NCBI RefSeq assembly: GCF_003233725.1
Contig: NZ_QKQV01000004.1
Coordinates: 163,057-227,056, forward strand
DNA: 64,000 bases
Reading direction: 5' to 3'
Source: Mesonia sp. K7
GTDB lineage: Bacteria > Bacteroidota > Bacteroidia > Flavobacteriales > Flavobacteriaceae
The stretch's first letter is position 1. The number at the start of each line of letters is the position of its first letter. The translations under genes were made by a program, and so were the position numbers. Of this stretch, positions 8,933 through 17,327 are shown piece by piece. The notes under the pieces were generated by a model. It was not told the origin of the DNA. It searched no databases and saw nothing but the letters and a program-made list of their open reading frames with translations.

Positions 8933-10201
8933 TTATTCTGTTCTTAAAGCATCTACAGGTTTTATCTTAATTGCATTTTGTGCAGGAATAAACCCTGCCA
9001 ATAAACCTGAAAAAATCAATATAAATAAAGCGACAGCGATGGTACCAATATCTACAGACGGATTGGCAAACATCATATCGTCACTTGGGTTTTGGCTCAA
9101 CAGGTAATTGACCAACCACAAAACTCCTGTAGCTAAAATAATACCTGTCATTCCAGAAATGATAGTTAAAAATATAGACTCGAGTAAAATTTGCCCACGA
9201 ATAGACCAAGGTGTTGCACCTAAGGCTCTTCGCACTCCAATTTCTTTGGTACGTTCTTTTACGACAATTAGCATAATATTGCTAATCCCGATAATACCTG
9301 AAACGAGTATTAGAACGCCAACTACATAAGCCACAATATTCAAGATGGTAAACAAACCATTTATTTTTTTAAACTCTTCGTATAAATCGAAATTTCCGAC
9401 TGCTCGATCGTCTTCAGGGTGAATGGAATGCCTTTCTTTCACCACTTCGATGATATCGTGTTTTAAAACGGTAATAGAATTTCCGTCATTTGCGGTAATC
9501 GCCATCCAACCTACAATATCACCCATATTAAAAGCCTGAGAGAAGCTTGTAAATGGGACATAAATTTCTTTTTGATCTTCTTCTGGGTTTCTGTTTCCGC
9601 CCCCACCTTTTTTCTTGTAAGTTCCGATGACTTGGAAGTTTACCCCATTTATTTTGATATAGCTTCCCAAAACTTCTTCATCATAATCATACATCGTAGA
9701 TTTTACGCCTTCACCAATGATAGCTACTTTTCTTTTTTCATTGATATCATTATAATTTAAAAATCTACCCGAAGTAATGTCCATCGGCTGCTGAGAAATG
9801 ATTTCAGGATAATCGCCATATACGTTAAAAGCTCCAGTTTTTAAACCTCTAACTACATTGTTTGATCCTCCAAAACCACCCAATTGGTTTCTCGGTGAAA
9901 CATATTTTAAACCAGGGACGTTATCTTTTATCGCTTGAACATCGCCTGTCTTAAAATTATACCACCTCCCTTTTGGTAGACCTTTGTAGGGTTTTGAAGC
10001 TGTTTGTGTCCACATAAACATGCTATTGGTAGCATAACCGCTAAAACCTTTCTTCACACCATTTTCGAGACCATTACCTGCCGCTAAAAGTATTACCAAA
10101 ATGAAGATACCCCACAGAACCCCAAAGGCAGTGAGTATGGTTCTAAACCAATTTGAGGTAAGTGATTCTAATATTTCATTCCATTTGTCTCTACTAAACA
10201 T
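8933..10201 (-). CDS. ABC exporter permease, MacB/FtsX type (second permease)
   Basis: This 422-residue inner-membrane permease has the MacB layout: a first transmembrane helix (about residues 22-42), a large periplasmic MacB-PCD domain, and three C-terminal FtsX helices. A conserved cytoplasmic loop reads VKERTKEIGVRRALGATP. The start used here is MFSRDKW, whose ATG overlaps the previous stop by one base. An upstream in-frame ATG at 10249 would add 16 residues lying inside the preceding gene and is unlikely. It is paralogous to the neighbouring permease, so the two may form a heterodimer. Confidence 0.9.
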   Translation of the reverse strand: MFSRDKWNEILESLTSNWFRTILTAFGVLWGIFILVILLAAGNGLENGVKKGFSGYATNSMFMWTQTASKPYKGLPKGRWYNFKTGDVQAIKDNVPGLKYVSPRNQLGGFGGSNNVVRGLKTGAFNVYGDYPEIISQQPMDITSGRFLNYNDINEKRKVAIIGEGVKSTMYDYDEEVLGSYIKINGVNFQVIGTYKKKGGGGNRNPEEDQKEIYVPFTSFSQAFNMGDIVGWMAITANDGNSITVLKHDIIEVVKERHSIHPEDDRAVGNFDLYEEFKKINGLFTILNIVAYVVGVLILVSGIIGISNIMLIVVKERTKEIGVRRALGATPWSIRGQILLESIFLTIISGMTGIILATGVLWLVNYLLSQNPSDDMMFANPSVDIGTIAVALFILIFSGLLAGFIPAQNAIKIKPVDALRTE

Positions 10202-11445
10202 TATTCGTCTCTTAAAGCAATAATTGGTTTTATTTTTGCCGCTCGCCAAGCAGGAAAAAATCCAGCGACAGCGCCAGCGATAATCAATATAATAACAGTT
10301 GTAATCGCAATTTGAAAATTAACAGACGGGTTGGCTAGAAATTCTGTATCGACCATTGGACCTGCAAATTCTAGTAACACCAAACCAAGAAACAAACCTA
10401 AAAATCCTGCAAAAGCAGTTACAAAAATAGATTCGTGTAAAATCATTGCGATGATAGAATAAGGTTGCGCTCCTAAAGCCTTACGAATTCCTATTTCTTT
10501 GGTTCTTTCTTTTACAATGATAAGCATAATGTTACTCACACCGATAACCCCAGCCATAATCGTTGCAATACCTACAAACCAGAAAAACATTTTAATCATT
10601 GCCATCAGGTCGTAAAATTGCTTGGCATTTTCTAATGAATTATTGACACTTATTGCACTTTTATCTTCTGGGGCAACACTATGATTTTCTTTAAGTTGGC
10701 TTTCTAAATCTTGAGAAAAGGCCGCCGAAGCCTGCATAGCTTTGTCAAAATTTTCTTCAACGGGTAAACTATAAGACAGAAAATTTACTCTATTCGATCC
10801 GTTAAAAACTTTTTGAGCTGTTGTAATGGGGATAAAAACACGAGCTTCTTCTCTTTCTCCACCAGGATCTGTATAAACACCTACGACTTTAAAATTTACT
10901 CCAGATAACTGAATGTATTTTCCTAAAGCATCTTCGCTTTTAAACAAATCGTCATTTACTTTTTTTCCAATTACAATATTTTTTGTGCTGTGATCTATAT
11001 CACTTTGGTTAAGGTACCTACCTTTGGTTAAAGTTTGATTTTCAAGAAACTGATAGTCTGGATAAACCCCTTCTACACGATAACTACCTGTTTCCTTTTT
11101 GTAGTTGATGAGACCACCCCAAATTCTAAAAACAGCAGATTTGTACTCTAATTTACCTTGATGCTTTTGGTTCACAACTTCGTAGTCTTTATTTCTCAAT
11201 TGAATTCTCCTACCAGGATTCATCCCATTATGTTCTACTGAAGTTGTACCTGTCCATACAAAAATAACATTAGCCGCATCGTTTTGAAATTGTTTGGAAA
11301 TACCGTTTTGCATCCCTGTGCTTACTCCTAAGAGTATTACCAAAATAAAGATCCCGGAAAGCACAGAAAGCCCCGTTAGAAAAGTTCTAAGATTATTCTT
11401 ACGAATGGTTTCAAATATTTCTTCCCAACGTTCTAGATTAAACAT
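10201..11445 (-). CDS. ABC exporter permease, MacB/FtsX type (first permease)
   Basis: This 414-residue permease has the same architecture as the next gene: an N-terminal helix (about residues 20-40), a periplasmic domain, and a FtsX triple-helix region with VKERTKEIGIRKALGAQP. It overlaps the ATPase gene by 8 bases and the second permease by one base, indicating translational coupling. The transported substrate cannot be read from sequence. MacB relatives export peptides, antibiotics or lipoproteins. Confidence 0.9.
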   Translation of the reverse strand: MFNLERWEEIFETIRKNNLRTFLTGLSVLSGIFILVILLGVSTGMQNGISKQFQNDAANVIFVWTGTTSVEHNGMNPGRRIQLRNKDYEVVNQKHQGKLEYKSAVFRIWGGLINYKKETGSYRVEGVYPDYQFLENQTLTKGRYLNQSDIDHSTKNIVIGKKVNDDLFKSEDALGKYIQLSGVNFKVVGVYTDPGGEREEARVFIPITTAQKVFNGSNRVNFLSYSLPVEENFDKAMQASAAFSQDLESQLKENHSVAPEDKSAISVNNSLENAKQFYDLMAMIKMFFWFVGIATIMAGVIGVSNIMLIIVKERTKEIGIRKALGAQPYSIIAMILHESIFVTAFAGFLGLFLGLVLLEFAGPMVDTEFLANPSVNFQIAITTVIILIIAGAVAGFFPAWRAAKIKPIIALRDE

Positions 11446-12139
11446 TTGCTTTGGCTCTTACTTGTTTTATGGGTGTATCGTTTATAATCACACCGTCTTT
11501 TAAATTGACGATGCGCTTGGTCATATGTGCGATATCATCTTCGTGGGTGACTACCAAAATAGTTTTTCCTTCGTCATTGATGCCTTGAATTAAATCCATG
11601 ACTTCATAAGAAGTTTTACTATCTAAAGCTCCTGTTGGTTCATCTGCCAATAATACTTTTGGATTACTCGCTAAAGCTCTTGCAATAGCTACACGTTGTT
11701 TTTGTCCCCCTGAGAGTTCGTTGGGCAAGTGTGTAGCCCAGTTGGCAAGCCCTACTTTTTCGAGGTATGACATAGAGATATCTATTCTTTCTGAACGACC
11801 TACACCTTGATAATACAAAGGCATCGCAACATTATCTAATGCCGATTTGTAATTAATAAGATTAAAAGACTGAAAAATAAAGCCTAAAAATTTGTTGCGG
11901 TAACGAGCTGCAATTCGTTCGTTAAGATTTTTGATAGGAACGCCATCTAACATGTAACTGCCTTCATCGGCTTCGTCTAGCATTCCTAAAATATTGAGCA
12001 AAGTAGATTTTCCTGAACCAGAAGAACCCATAATAGAAACTAACTCTCCTTCTTTGACCTCAAAGTTGATTCCTTTAAGTACATGAAGTGAATTTGCTCC
12101 TGTTTTGTAGGATTTATGTAAGTTTTCAATTTTAATCAT
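11438..12139 (-). CDS. ABC transporter ATPase, MacB/LolD type
   Basis: This 233-residue cytoplasmic ATPase powers the exporter. It shows Walker A GSSGSGKST, a Q-loop FQSFNL, the signature LSGGQKQR, Walker B VLLADEPTGALDS and an H-loop VVTHEDD. The length is that of a stand-alone nucleotide-binding subunit. In true MacB the ATPase is fused to the permease, but here it is separate. It is the first gene of the seven-gene operon that runs to tsaB. Confidence 0.93.
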   Translation of the reverse strand: MIKIENLHKSYKTGANSLHVLKGINFEVKEGELVSIMGSSGSGKSTLLNILGMLDEADEGSYMLDGVPIKNLNERIAARYRNKFLGFIFQSFNLINYKSALDNVAMPLYYQGVGRSERIDISMSYLEKVGLANWATHLPNELSGGQKQRVAIARALASNPKVLLADEPTGALDSKTSYEVMDLIQGINDEGKTILVVTHEDDIAHMTKRIVNLKDGVIINDTPIKQVRAKANV

Positions 12140-12238
12140 AGAGAATGGCTTTCTTAAGAAAGTATATCATTATGACTCTCAAGATGCCAAAAGGTTACAA
12201 AGGAAACTGTTAGATAAATGTTAAAATTTATATAATTT

Positions 12239-12460
12239 TTAACTTTTAGTGCGATTTCGCATCATTCTGTAGATCGCAAAACCAACTCCTCCAACCAACA
12301 AATAAGGGAAAACCATGAGGTACACAATACCATCGTTAATGGCTTCTGCTGCTTTACCATCGGCTTCACTTTCGAGTACAGCACGACACATCGAGCATTG
12401 TGCGAAAAAAATCCGCGGAAGCAAAAACACAAAAACGAGTATGTATAACTTTTTTTTCAT
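12239..12460 (-). CDS. Small secreted/membrane CxxC protein in the Sco operon
   Basis: This 73-residue protein has a signal peptide (about residues 1-20, ending FFAQ). The mature chain begins directly with CSMC, followed by a short acidic helix and one transmembrane helix (about residues 46-65), with a basic tail (MRNRTKS). It lies one base after the DUF420 gene, downstream of Sco. I know no function. A thiol or copper role in oxidase maturation is an inference from the CxxC and its neighbours. Confidence 0.7.
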   Translation of the reverse strand: MKKKLYILVFVFLLPRIFFAQCSMCRAVLESEADGKAAEAINDGIVYLMVFPYLLVGGVGFAIYRMMRNRTKS

Positions 12461-12461
12461 T

Positions 12462-13001
12462 CTAATAATAAGGCACCATAAAAACGTACACCAAAACGCC
12501 TGTTATAGCAACGTACAGCCATATTGGGAAAGTATATTTGGCTATTTTTTTATGTTTGATATACTCTTTGGTTAAACCTCTGTACATGGTAAACAAAACT
12601 AACGGAACAATAATCGCCGAAAGCACAATATGTGTAATCAAAATAAAGAAATAAATATAACGCAACACACCTTCACCGCCATAAGGAACCGGATCGTTAC
12701 TGATTTTTGAAAGCACATAACTCACCAAAAAAATACTGGACAAGCAAAAAGCCGTAATCATCACATTTTTATGCAAATTAGGCTTGTTTTGTTTGATTAA
12801 TACATAACCTATGACTAGCAGAATAGCTGTTGTGCCATTAAGAACCGCGTGAAAAAAAGGATAGGTTCCTAATTCTAATCCTAACAAATCATACCGCTCT
12901 GGAAGGTTGAGTAATATAAAAACCACTAATGGAATGAGCACAGACAATACTATAATTATCGGCACGAAAATTTTATCTCTAGTTTTTTGCATGGTTTCCA
13001 T
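12462..13001 (-). CDS. DUF420 membrane protein
   Basis: This 179-residue inner-membrane protein has about five hydrophobic segments and histidines at helix ends (FFHAVLNG, LHKNVM, ITHIVLS). These features match the DUF420 family, often found beside Sco and cytochrome oxidase genes and thought to help oxidase assembly. Its ATG overlaps the Sco stop codon by one base, so the two are translationally coupled. No enzymatic role is established. Confidence 0.85.
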   Translation of the reverse strand: METMQKTRDKIFVPIIIVLSVLIPLVVFILLNLPERYDLLGLELGTYPFFHAVLNGTTAILLVIGYVLIKQNKPNLHKNVMITAFCLSSIFLVSYVLSKISNDPVPYGGEGVLRYIYFFILITHIVLSAIIVPLVLFTMYRGLTKEYIKHKKIAKYTFPIWLYVAITGVLVYVFMVPYY

Positions 13002-13621
13002 TAGAGTAGTTTTTTGATGTCTTCTTTTAACATTTCTATTTCTTTCTTTTCCAGTCCGTCATAGAAGCCTATGGCATTGCCATATTTATCATAACGCGAT
13101 CGGATATTTCCTTCTTGATCTACTAAGGCAAAATATCCTGAATGCTCAAAATGACCATCGATGTCTTGGTTGTTATTTACATATAGATTAAAACCTTTAT
13201 TTGCCAACTCATAAATCGCCTCTCTTTCTCCTGTAAGCATATGCCAATTCATATGGGTTACACCAACTTTATCTGCATATTTCTTTAGGACTTCTGGCGT
13301 GTCTATTTCTGGCGTTATAGTAAATGAAGCTATAGCAAAATTTGGATTGCCATAAAACTCATCTTGTACATCTACCATATTTTCGTTCATTTTTGGGCAA
13401 ATGGTTGGGCAAGTAGTAAAGAAAAATTCTACTACATAAACTTTACCTTCATAATTTTTGTTGGATATGATTTGATTGTCTTGATTAGTAAATTCAAAAT
13501 CAGGTACTATACCAATCACCGCCATTTCTGGTTCTTTAAACTTTTCTACAATTTTTGGGATTGCCCAAATCCCGAAAACCAAAATGACTAATGAAATGCC
13601 GATATACGAATAGTTTTTCAT
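13001..13621 (-). CDS. Sco-family copper chaperone for cytochrome oxidase
   Basis: Sco proteins deliver copper to, or reduce, the CuA site of oxidase subunit II on the outer face of the inner membrane. This 206-residue protein has one N-terminal anchor (about residues 5-24). A thioredoxin-like fold follows, with the metal-binding CxxxC in TTCPTICPK and the distal conserved histidine in FEHSGYF. All three expected ligands are present. It overlaps the upstream Sco-like gene by 4 bases and the DUF420 gene by one. Confidence 0.92.
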   Translation of the reverse strand: MKNYSYIGISLVILVFGIWAIPKIVEKFKEPEMAVIGIVPDFEFTNQDNQIISNKNYEGKVYVVEFFFTTCPTICPKMNENMVDVQDEFYGNPNFAIASFTITPEIDTPEVLKKYADKVGVTHMNWHMLTGEREAIYELANKGFNLYVNNNQDIDGHFEHSGYFALVDQEGNIRSRYDKYGNAIGFYDGLEKKEIEMLKEDIKKLL

Positions 13622-14265
13622 TTTTCTTTATTGTATTTTTTTAGTGCCAAACGGTATTCTGCCAATATCACCTTGATGTCGTCTGTCATCACATTGCTTA
13701 ATTCTGCTACCGAACTGGTGTCATAACCATAATTTTCAATTATACTTTTATCTTCTTCTCCAGTTCTACCTCGTAAGTTTCGGTTTTTATCGATAATAAA
13801 GGCGTGTGTTGTGGCTCCGTTTTTTAATTGTAAATTGGTTTTTAAACTTTCAAAATGAATTTGAATTTGCATTGGTGTAGTAAAAACAAAATTCCATTTT
13901 TGGGTATCGATAGTGGTCGAAAGTTCATCTAGCAAGTTTTGAGCAGCCTGCTCTTGCCCTTTTTCTGCAACGACCACAAACTGAAAGTCTTCAAAAAGAT
14001 AGTTTTTATCGTAAATCTCTTCGTTGATGTTAAAGGCATTGCCTTCCTTATTTTCAACTTGATTTCCAAAGTATAATAAAACGCTAATTTTGTCTTTGAG
14101 TTGTACTTTATTTTCCGCTTTAAGCGAAACAAAACCCGCATCGAAATCTTTTACATTTTCGGTTAACACCGGTAATTTTGCAAAGTGATTGACTCCCGAT
14201 GAAAAGAATAGATAGGCTGTGATGGGTAACGCAAACAAAACGAAAAGCACAAATGCCTTTTTCAT
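13618..14265 (-). CDS. Sco-like thioredoxin-fold protein lacking the metal-binding cysteines
   Basis: This 215-residue protein has an N-terminal signal or anchor (about residues 3-22) and a thioredoxin-like body. The latter is inferred from the strand FQFVVVAEKG and the late motif HAFIIDKNRNLRGR, which matches the Sco-type end FALVDQEGNIRSR of its neighbour. I see no cysteine in the chain, so it cannot hold copper the Sco way. It starts the four-gene maturation operon. A non-catalytic partner of Sco is an inference. Confidence 0.7.
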   Translation of the reverse strand: MKKAFVLFVLFALPITAYLFFSSGVNHFAKLPVLTENVKDFDAGFVSLKAENKVQLKDKISVLLYFGNQVENKEGNAFNINEEIYDKNYLFEDFQFVVVAEKGQEQAAQNLLDELSTTIDTQKWNFVFTTPMQIQIHFESLKTNLQLKNGATTHAFIIDKNRNLRGRTGEEDKSIIENYGYDTSSVAELSNVMTDDIKVILAEYRLALKKYNKEK

Positions 14266-14290
14266 CAGTGAGAATACTTTAAATTTGGTG

Positions 14291-14298
14291 CAAAAATA
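14291..14298 (-). promoter_or_regulatory. Putative -7 box for the Sco/DUF420 operon
   Basis: TATTTTTG on the minus strand fits TAnnTTTG and lies 25 bases upstream of the start at 14265, just after the terminator of the oxidase operon. No good -33 match was seen. Confidence 0.4.
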
Positions 14299-14300
14299 AA

Positions 14301-14325
14301 AAAGACGGTTTTAAAAACCGCCTTT
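14301..14325 (-). terminator. Terminator of the ctaB-coxIII-coxIV operon
   Basis: On the minus strand, a stem AAAGGCGGTTTT paired with AAAACCGTCTTT (one G-U pair) is followed by a T-rich run. It lies 20 bases after the subunit IV stop codon. Confidence 0.7.
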
Positions 14326-14345
14326 ATTTAATGTTTTAACTTTTA

Positions 14346-14711
14346 TTAGAAGTTCCAAGAAACGTGACCGTTTTTGTAAACTTCGTAAATATAATCACCC
14401 TCGGTAAGCAAAATAAAAACAAGGTAAGCGATAAGGAAAATAGCGGTCCAAACCACCGACCTTCTCAAACCTTTGGTCTCGTGCTCCATATGCATAAATG
14501 CCCAAGTGATATAATATGCTTTATAGATAGTCAGAATAATAAATATCCAGTTAAGCAGGCTCATTCTGATGAACTTGGTATCTACCAAAAAGTCTGGTTT
14601 AATAATACCTAAAACTACTTCTACAATGGTTACCAAAGAAAGTATACCAAATACTATCCAAATTCTTTTGGTTGCAGATCCTTCGTTATGATGTGTTGCT
14701 TCGTGTGCCAT
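14346..14711 (-). CDS. Cytochrome c oxidase subunit IV-like small membrane protein
   Basis: This 121-residue protein has three hydrophobic segments (about residues 17-34, 50-70 and 87-104). It also has the conserved TM2 motif IFIILTIYKAYYITWAFMH. It matches the prokaryotic cytochrome c oxidase subunit IV family, a small accessory subunit of the aa3/caa3 oxidase. It is the last gene of the operon, 9 bases after the large subunit III gene. Confidence 0.88.
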   Translation of the reverse strand: MAHEATHHNEGSATKRIWIVFGILSLVTIVEVVLGIIKPDFLVDTKFIRMSLLNWIFIILTIYKAYYITWAFMHMEHETKGLRRSVVWTAIFLIAYLVFILLTEGDYIYEVYKNGHVSWNF

Positions 14712-14720
14712 GTTTTTTGA

Positions 14721-15707
14721 TTATACTAAATAGAAGAATGTAAATACAAATACCCAAACCAAATCTACAAAGTGCCAGTAAAGACCAACTTTCTCTACCA
14801 TTTCGTAGCTTTTGCGTCTCTCGTAAGTTCCTATAATTACATTAAAGAAAATAATAATATTGATGATCACCCCCGTAAATACGTGAAAACCGTGAAATCC
14901 TGTAATAAAGAAGAAGAAATCTGCAAAAAGTGGCGGACCGTATTCGTTATGCGTTAGGTTTGCACCTTGCACTACTCCAACTGCATTTTCGCTCATCATT
15001 TTTAGAGATTCTTCTCTCGAAAGAATTGTCTTCTCCCCTTCTTCATTTAACATCTGGATTCTCACCAAAACATTATCGTTAGCTGCAAAACCTTTTTTAA
15101 CCTCGTTGATAGAAACAGTAGTTGCACTAACCTCATCTTCGGCAAACCAAAGACCATTTTTTCTTTCGTGAACAACTCTATCTTCTGTAAGTGGTTGTGC
15201 AAATTCTTCTAAACTCACACGTTTACCTTCGGTATCTACAAACTGTAAAATTTGACCTCCTTTGGTCTCAACCGCTCCGTAAGTTCCAGTGATAAAATTT
15301 TTCCATTCCCAAGCTTGAGAACCCACGAAAATTGCTCCTCCTATAATGGTGAGAAACATGTATAAAATCACCTTGTTTTTCTTCATATGATGACCAGCAT
15401 CTACTGCCAAAACCATAGTTACCGAAGAAAAGATAAGGATAAATGTCATTAAAGCCACATAATACATTGGCGCATCTACACCATGCAAGAACGGAAAGTG
15501 ATTGAAAACCTCATCGGCAATTGGCCAAGAGTCGATAAATTTGTATCTAGAAAATCCGTAAGAGGCAAGAAAAGCCGAAAAAGTTAAGGCATCAGAAACG
15601 ATGAAAAACCACATCATCATTTTGCCATAGCTAGCTTTTAATGGAGAAACGGGACCTCCTCCCCAAGTTTTGCCTTCTGTACCTGTTTTTGCAACAGTAG
15701 CTTCCAT
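14721..15707 (-). CDS. Cytochrome c oxidase subunit III with large soluble insertion
   Basis: Subunit III stabilises the oxidase core. This 328-residue copy has the usual helices, including MMMWFFIVSDALTFSAFL, GSQAWEWKNF, FFFITGFHGFHVFTG and YWHFVDLVWVFVF. Between the W-E-W segment and the GFHGFHV helix (about residues 140-255) there is a charged insertion of about 110 residues. Ordinary subunit III has only a short loop there. A shorter subunit III lies just upstream. Confidence 0.9.
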   Translation of the reverse strand: MEATVAKTGTEGKTWGGGPVSPLKASYGKMMMWFFIVSDALTFSAFLASYGFSRYKFIDSWPIADEVFNHFPFLHGVDAPMYYVALMTFILIFSSVTMVLAVDAGHHMKKNKVILYMFLTIIGGAIFVGSQAWEWKNFITGTYGAVETKGGQILQFVDTEGKRVSLEEFAQPLTEDRVVHERKNGLWFAEDEVSATTVSINEVKKGFAANDNVLVRIQMLNEEGEKTILSREESLKMMSENAVGVVQGANLTHNEYGPPLFADFFFFITGFHGFHVFTGVIINIIIFFNVIIGTYERRKSYEMVEKVGLYWHFVDLVWVFVFTFFYLV

Positions 15708-15752
15708 ATATAGATTGTATTATTTAATGTCTTGCAAAAATAATTAATTTTC

Positions 15753-16334
15753 TTATCTAAAGAAATTTAAAAATAAAAAGAGGTAAATCCACAGTATATC
15801 TACAAAATGCCAAAAGGTCGCACCCAGTTCAAAACCAAGCATTTGACCTTCTTTATACTTTTGTTTAGAATTATTATAAATTAAAACCATTAGCACGATT
15901 AAACCTGCAAAAATATGAGCCATATGGGCAACTACCACCAAATAGATAAACGAAGTAGTAATCGTACTTGCGCTGCCTGTGAAAAAATAGCCGTTTTCTA
16001 AAATTTGATTAAATCCTTGGAATTGCAGAATTACAAATATAATTCCTAAAACTAAGGTAACTATCAACCAAATGTTAGCTTGTTTCACTTTGTTTTGTTT
16101 GATAAGTTTTTTGGTGTAAATAAGCAATAAGCTACTCAATGCAATCACAACCGTACTGTAAAGAAAAGCATCAGGCAATTCAAAATCCTTCAACCAATCT
16201 GGTCTATTTTTACTGACCACATATGCACTTGTCAACCCGGCAAACATCATTCCCATACTAATGATGGCAAACCAGAGCATCATTTTTTTAGATCTTTCGA
16301 TCTTTTCTTTATTGGTTCCTTCTGTTAAATCCAT
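15753..16334 (-). CDS. Cytochrome c oxidase subunit III (short form)
   Basis: This 193-residue membrane protein has five hydrophobic segments and the subunit III signatures MMLWFAIISMGMMFAGL, HMAHIFAGLIVL and ATFWHFVDILWIYLF. It lacks the first two helices of mitochondrial subunit III, which is common in bacteria. Its start overlaps the ctaB stop by 10 bases. Together with the larger neighbour it gives the operon two subunit III genes, which is typical of flavobacteria. Confidence 0.9.
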   Translation of the reverse strand: MDLTEGTNKEKIERSKKMMLWFAIISMGMMFAGLTSAYVVSKNRPDWLKDFELPDAFLYSTVVIALSSLLLIYTKKLIKQNKVKQANIWLIVTLVLGIIFVILQFQGFNQILENGYFFTGSASTITTSFIYLVVVAHMAHIFAGLIVLMVLIYNNSKQKYKEGQMLGFELGATFWHFVDILWIYLFLFLNFFR

Positions 16335-17227
16335 ATTCTTATAAATTTATCGGCAACGTATATAATTTGCAACAAAGTGATGTACGAAACACTAGCAAAC
16401 ATAAGCTGCTTTGCCGACTTTTCGTCTCTTTTTTTATATAATTGAAAAGCGTAGTAAATAAGTCCAGCTCCTATAACTAGAATGAGAAAACCGCCCACAT
16501 AAGAAAGTAAGAGTCTTCCTGTAAATCCAAAAACGGGAACAATAGAAATCGCTACTGTCCAAAAACTGTATAAAACCGTTTGTGTTGCTGTGCCTTTATC
16601 TCTTTTTCCTGTAGGCAGCATAAAGAACCCTCCTTTTTTATAATCGTCATACAACCACCAACCCAACGCCCAAAAATGAGGAAATTGCCAAAAAAACTGA
16701 ATCATAAATAACGTTCCCGGTTCAATACTAAAGTCATCTGTTGCCGCAACCCAACCCAACATAAACGGAATGGCTCCCGGAATCGCCCCTACAAAAACCG
16801 AAAGTGGTGTTTTTGTTTTTAATGGTGTATAAACACTTGCGTATAAAAAAATGGAAATCGCCCCAAACATCGCCGTTGTAGGATTGATGATGTAGAGAAT
16901 AATTATTCCTAGAATTGTACAAAGTACAGCAATAGTCATCGCTTGGTTGACAGACATTCTTCCGGAAGGAATTGGTCTATCTTTGGTTCTATCCATCAAG
17001 GCATCTAAATCTCTTTCAATAACTTGATTATAGGCGTTAGAAGCGCCAACCATAAAATAACCACCTATAGCCAAAAGTAAAATCTTAAAAAAATCCACCT
17101 CTACAGCACCTAAAAAATAACCGGCAATTGACGAGAAAACAACGCTTACCGCCAATCGCATTTTGGTAATTTCCTTTAAATCTGATATAAAACTAGACTT
17201 ATTATTTGAAACAATTGTGCTACTCAA
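16325..17227 (-). CDS. ctaB: Protoheme IX farnesyltransferase
   Basis: This enzyme converts heme B to heme O by adding a farnesyl group, the first step to the heme A of the oxidase. The 300-residue inner-membrane protein has about nine helices. It shows the aspartate-rich prenyl-diphosphate motif NAYNQVIERDLDALMDRTKDR and the second polar motif in DDYKKGGFFMLP. It heads the operon with two subunit III genes and subunit IV. Confidence 0.94.
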   Translation of the reverse strand: MSSTIVSNNKSSFISDLKEITKMRLAVSVVFSSIAGYFLGAVEVDFFKILLLAIGGYFMVGASNAYNQVIERDLDALMDRTKDRPIPSGRMSVNQAMTIAVLCTILGIIILYIINPTTAMFGAISIFLYASVYTPLKTKTPLSVFVGAIPGAIPFMLGWVAATDDFSIEPGTLFMIQFFWQFPHFWALGWWLYDDYKKGGFFMLPTGKRDKGTATQTVLYSFWTVAISIVPVFGFTGRLLLSYVGGFLILVIGAGLIYYAFQLYKKRDEKSAKQLMFASVSYITLLQIIYVADKFIRIWI

Positions 17228-17246
17228 AAACTCTGATTTTGGATTG

Positions 17247-17254
17247 CAAAGATA
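17247..17254 (-). promoter_or_regulatory. Putative -7 box for the ctaB operon
   Basis: TATCTTTG on the minus strand matches TAnnTTTG and lies 19 bases before the ctaB start, giving a very short leader. No -33 TTTG at the expected spacing. Confidence 0.45.
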
Positions 17255-17327
17255 ATTGTAATTAAACTTTTACCCATAAGTTTTTGAAATAAAAAAGCTT
17301 TCGAGTAGAAGGCTAAATTTTAAGCAT

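Noticed and set aside
8933..10249. Extended N-terminus of the second permease
   Set aside because: The extra 16 residues (from 10249) are basic and polar, lie inside the upstream permease gene and precede the normal MacB start, so the ATG at 10201 was used.
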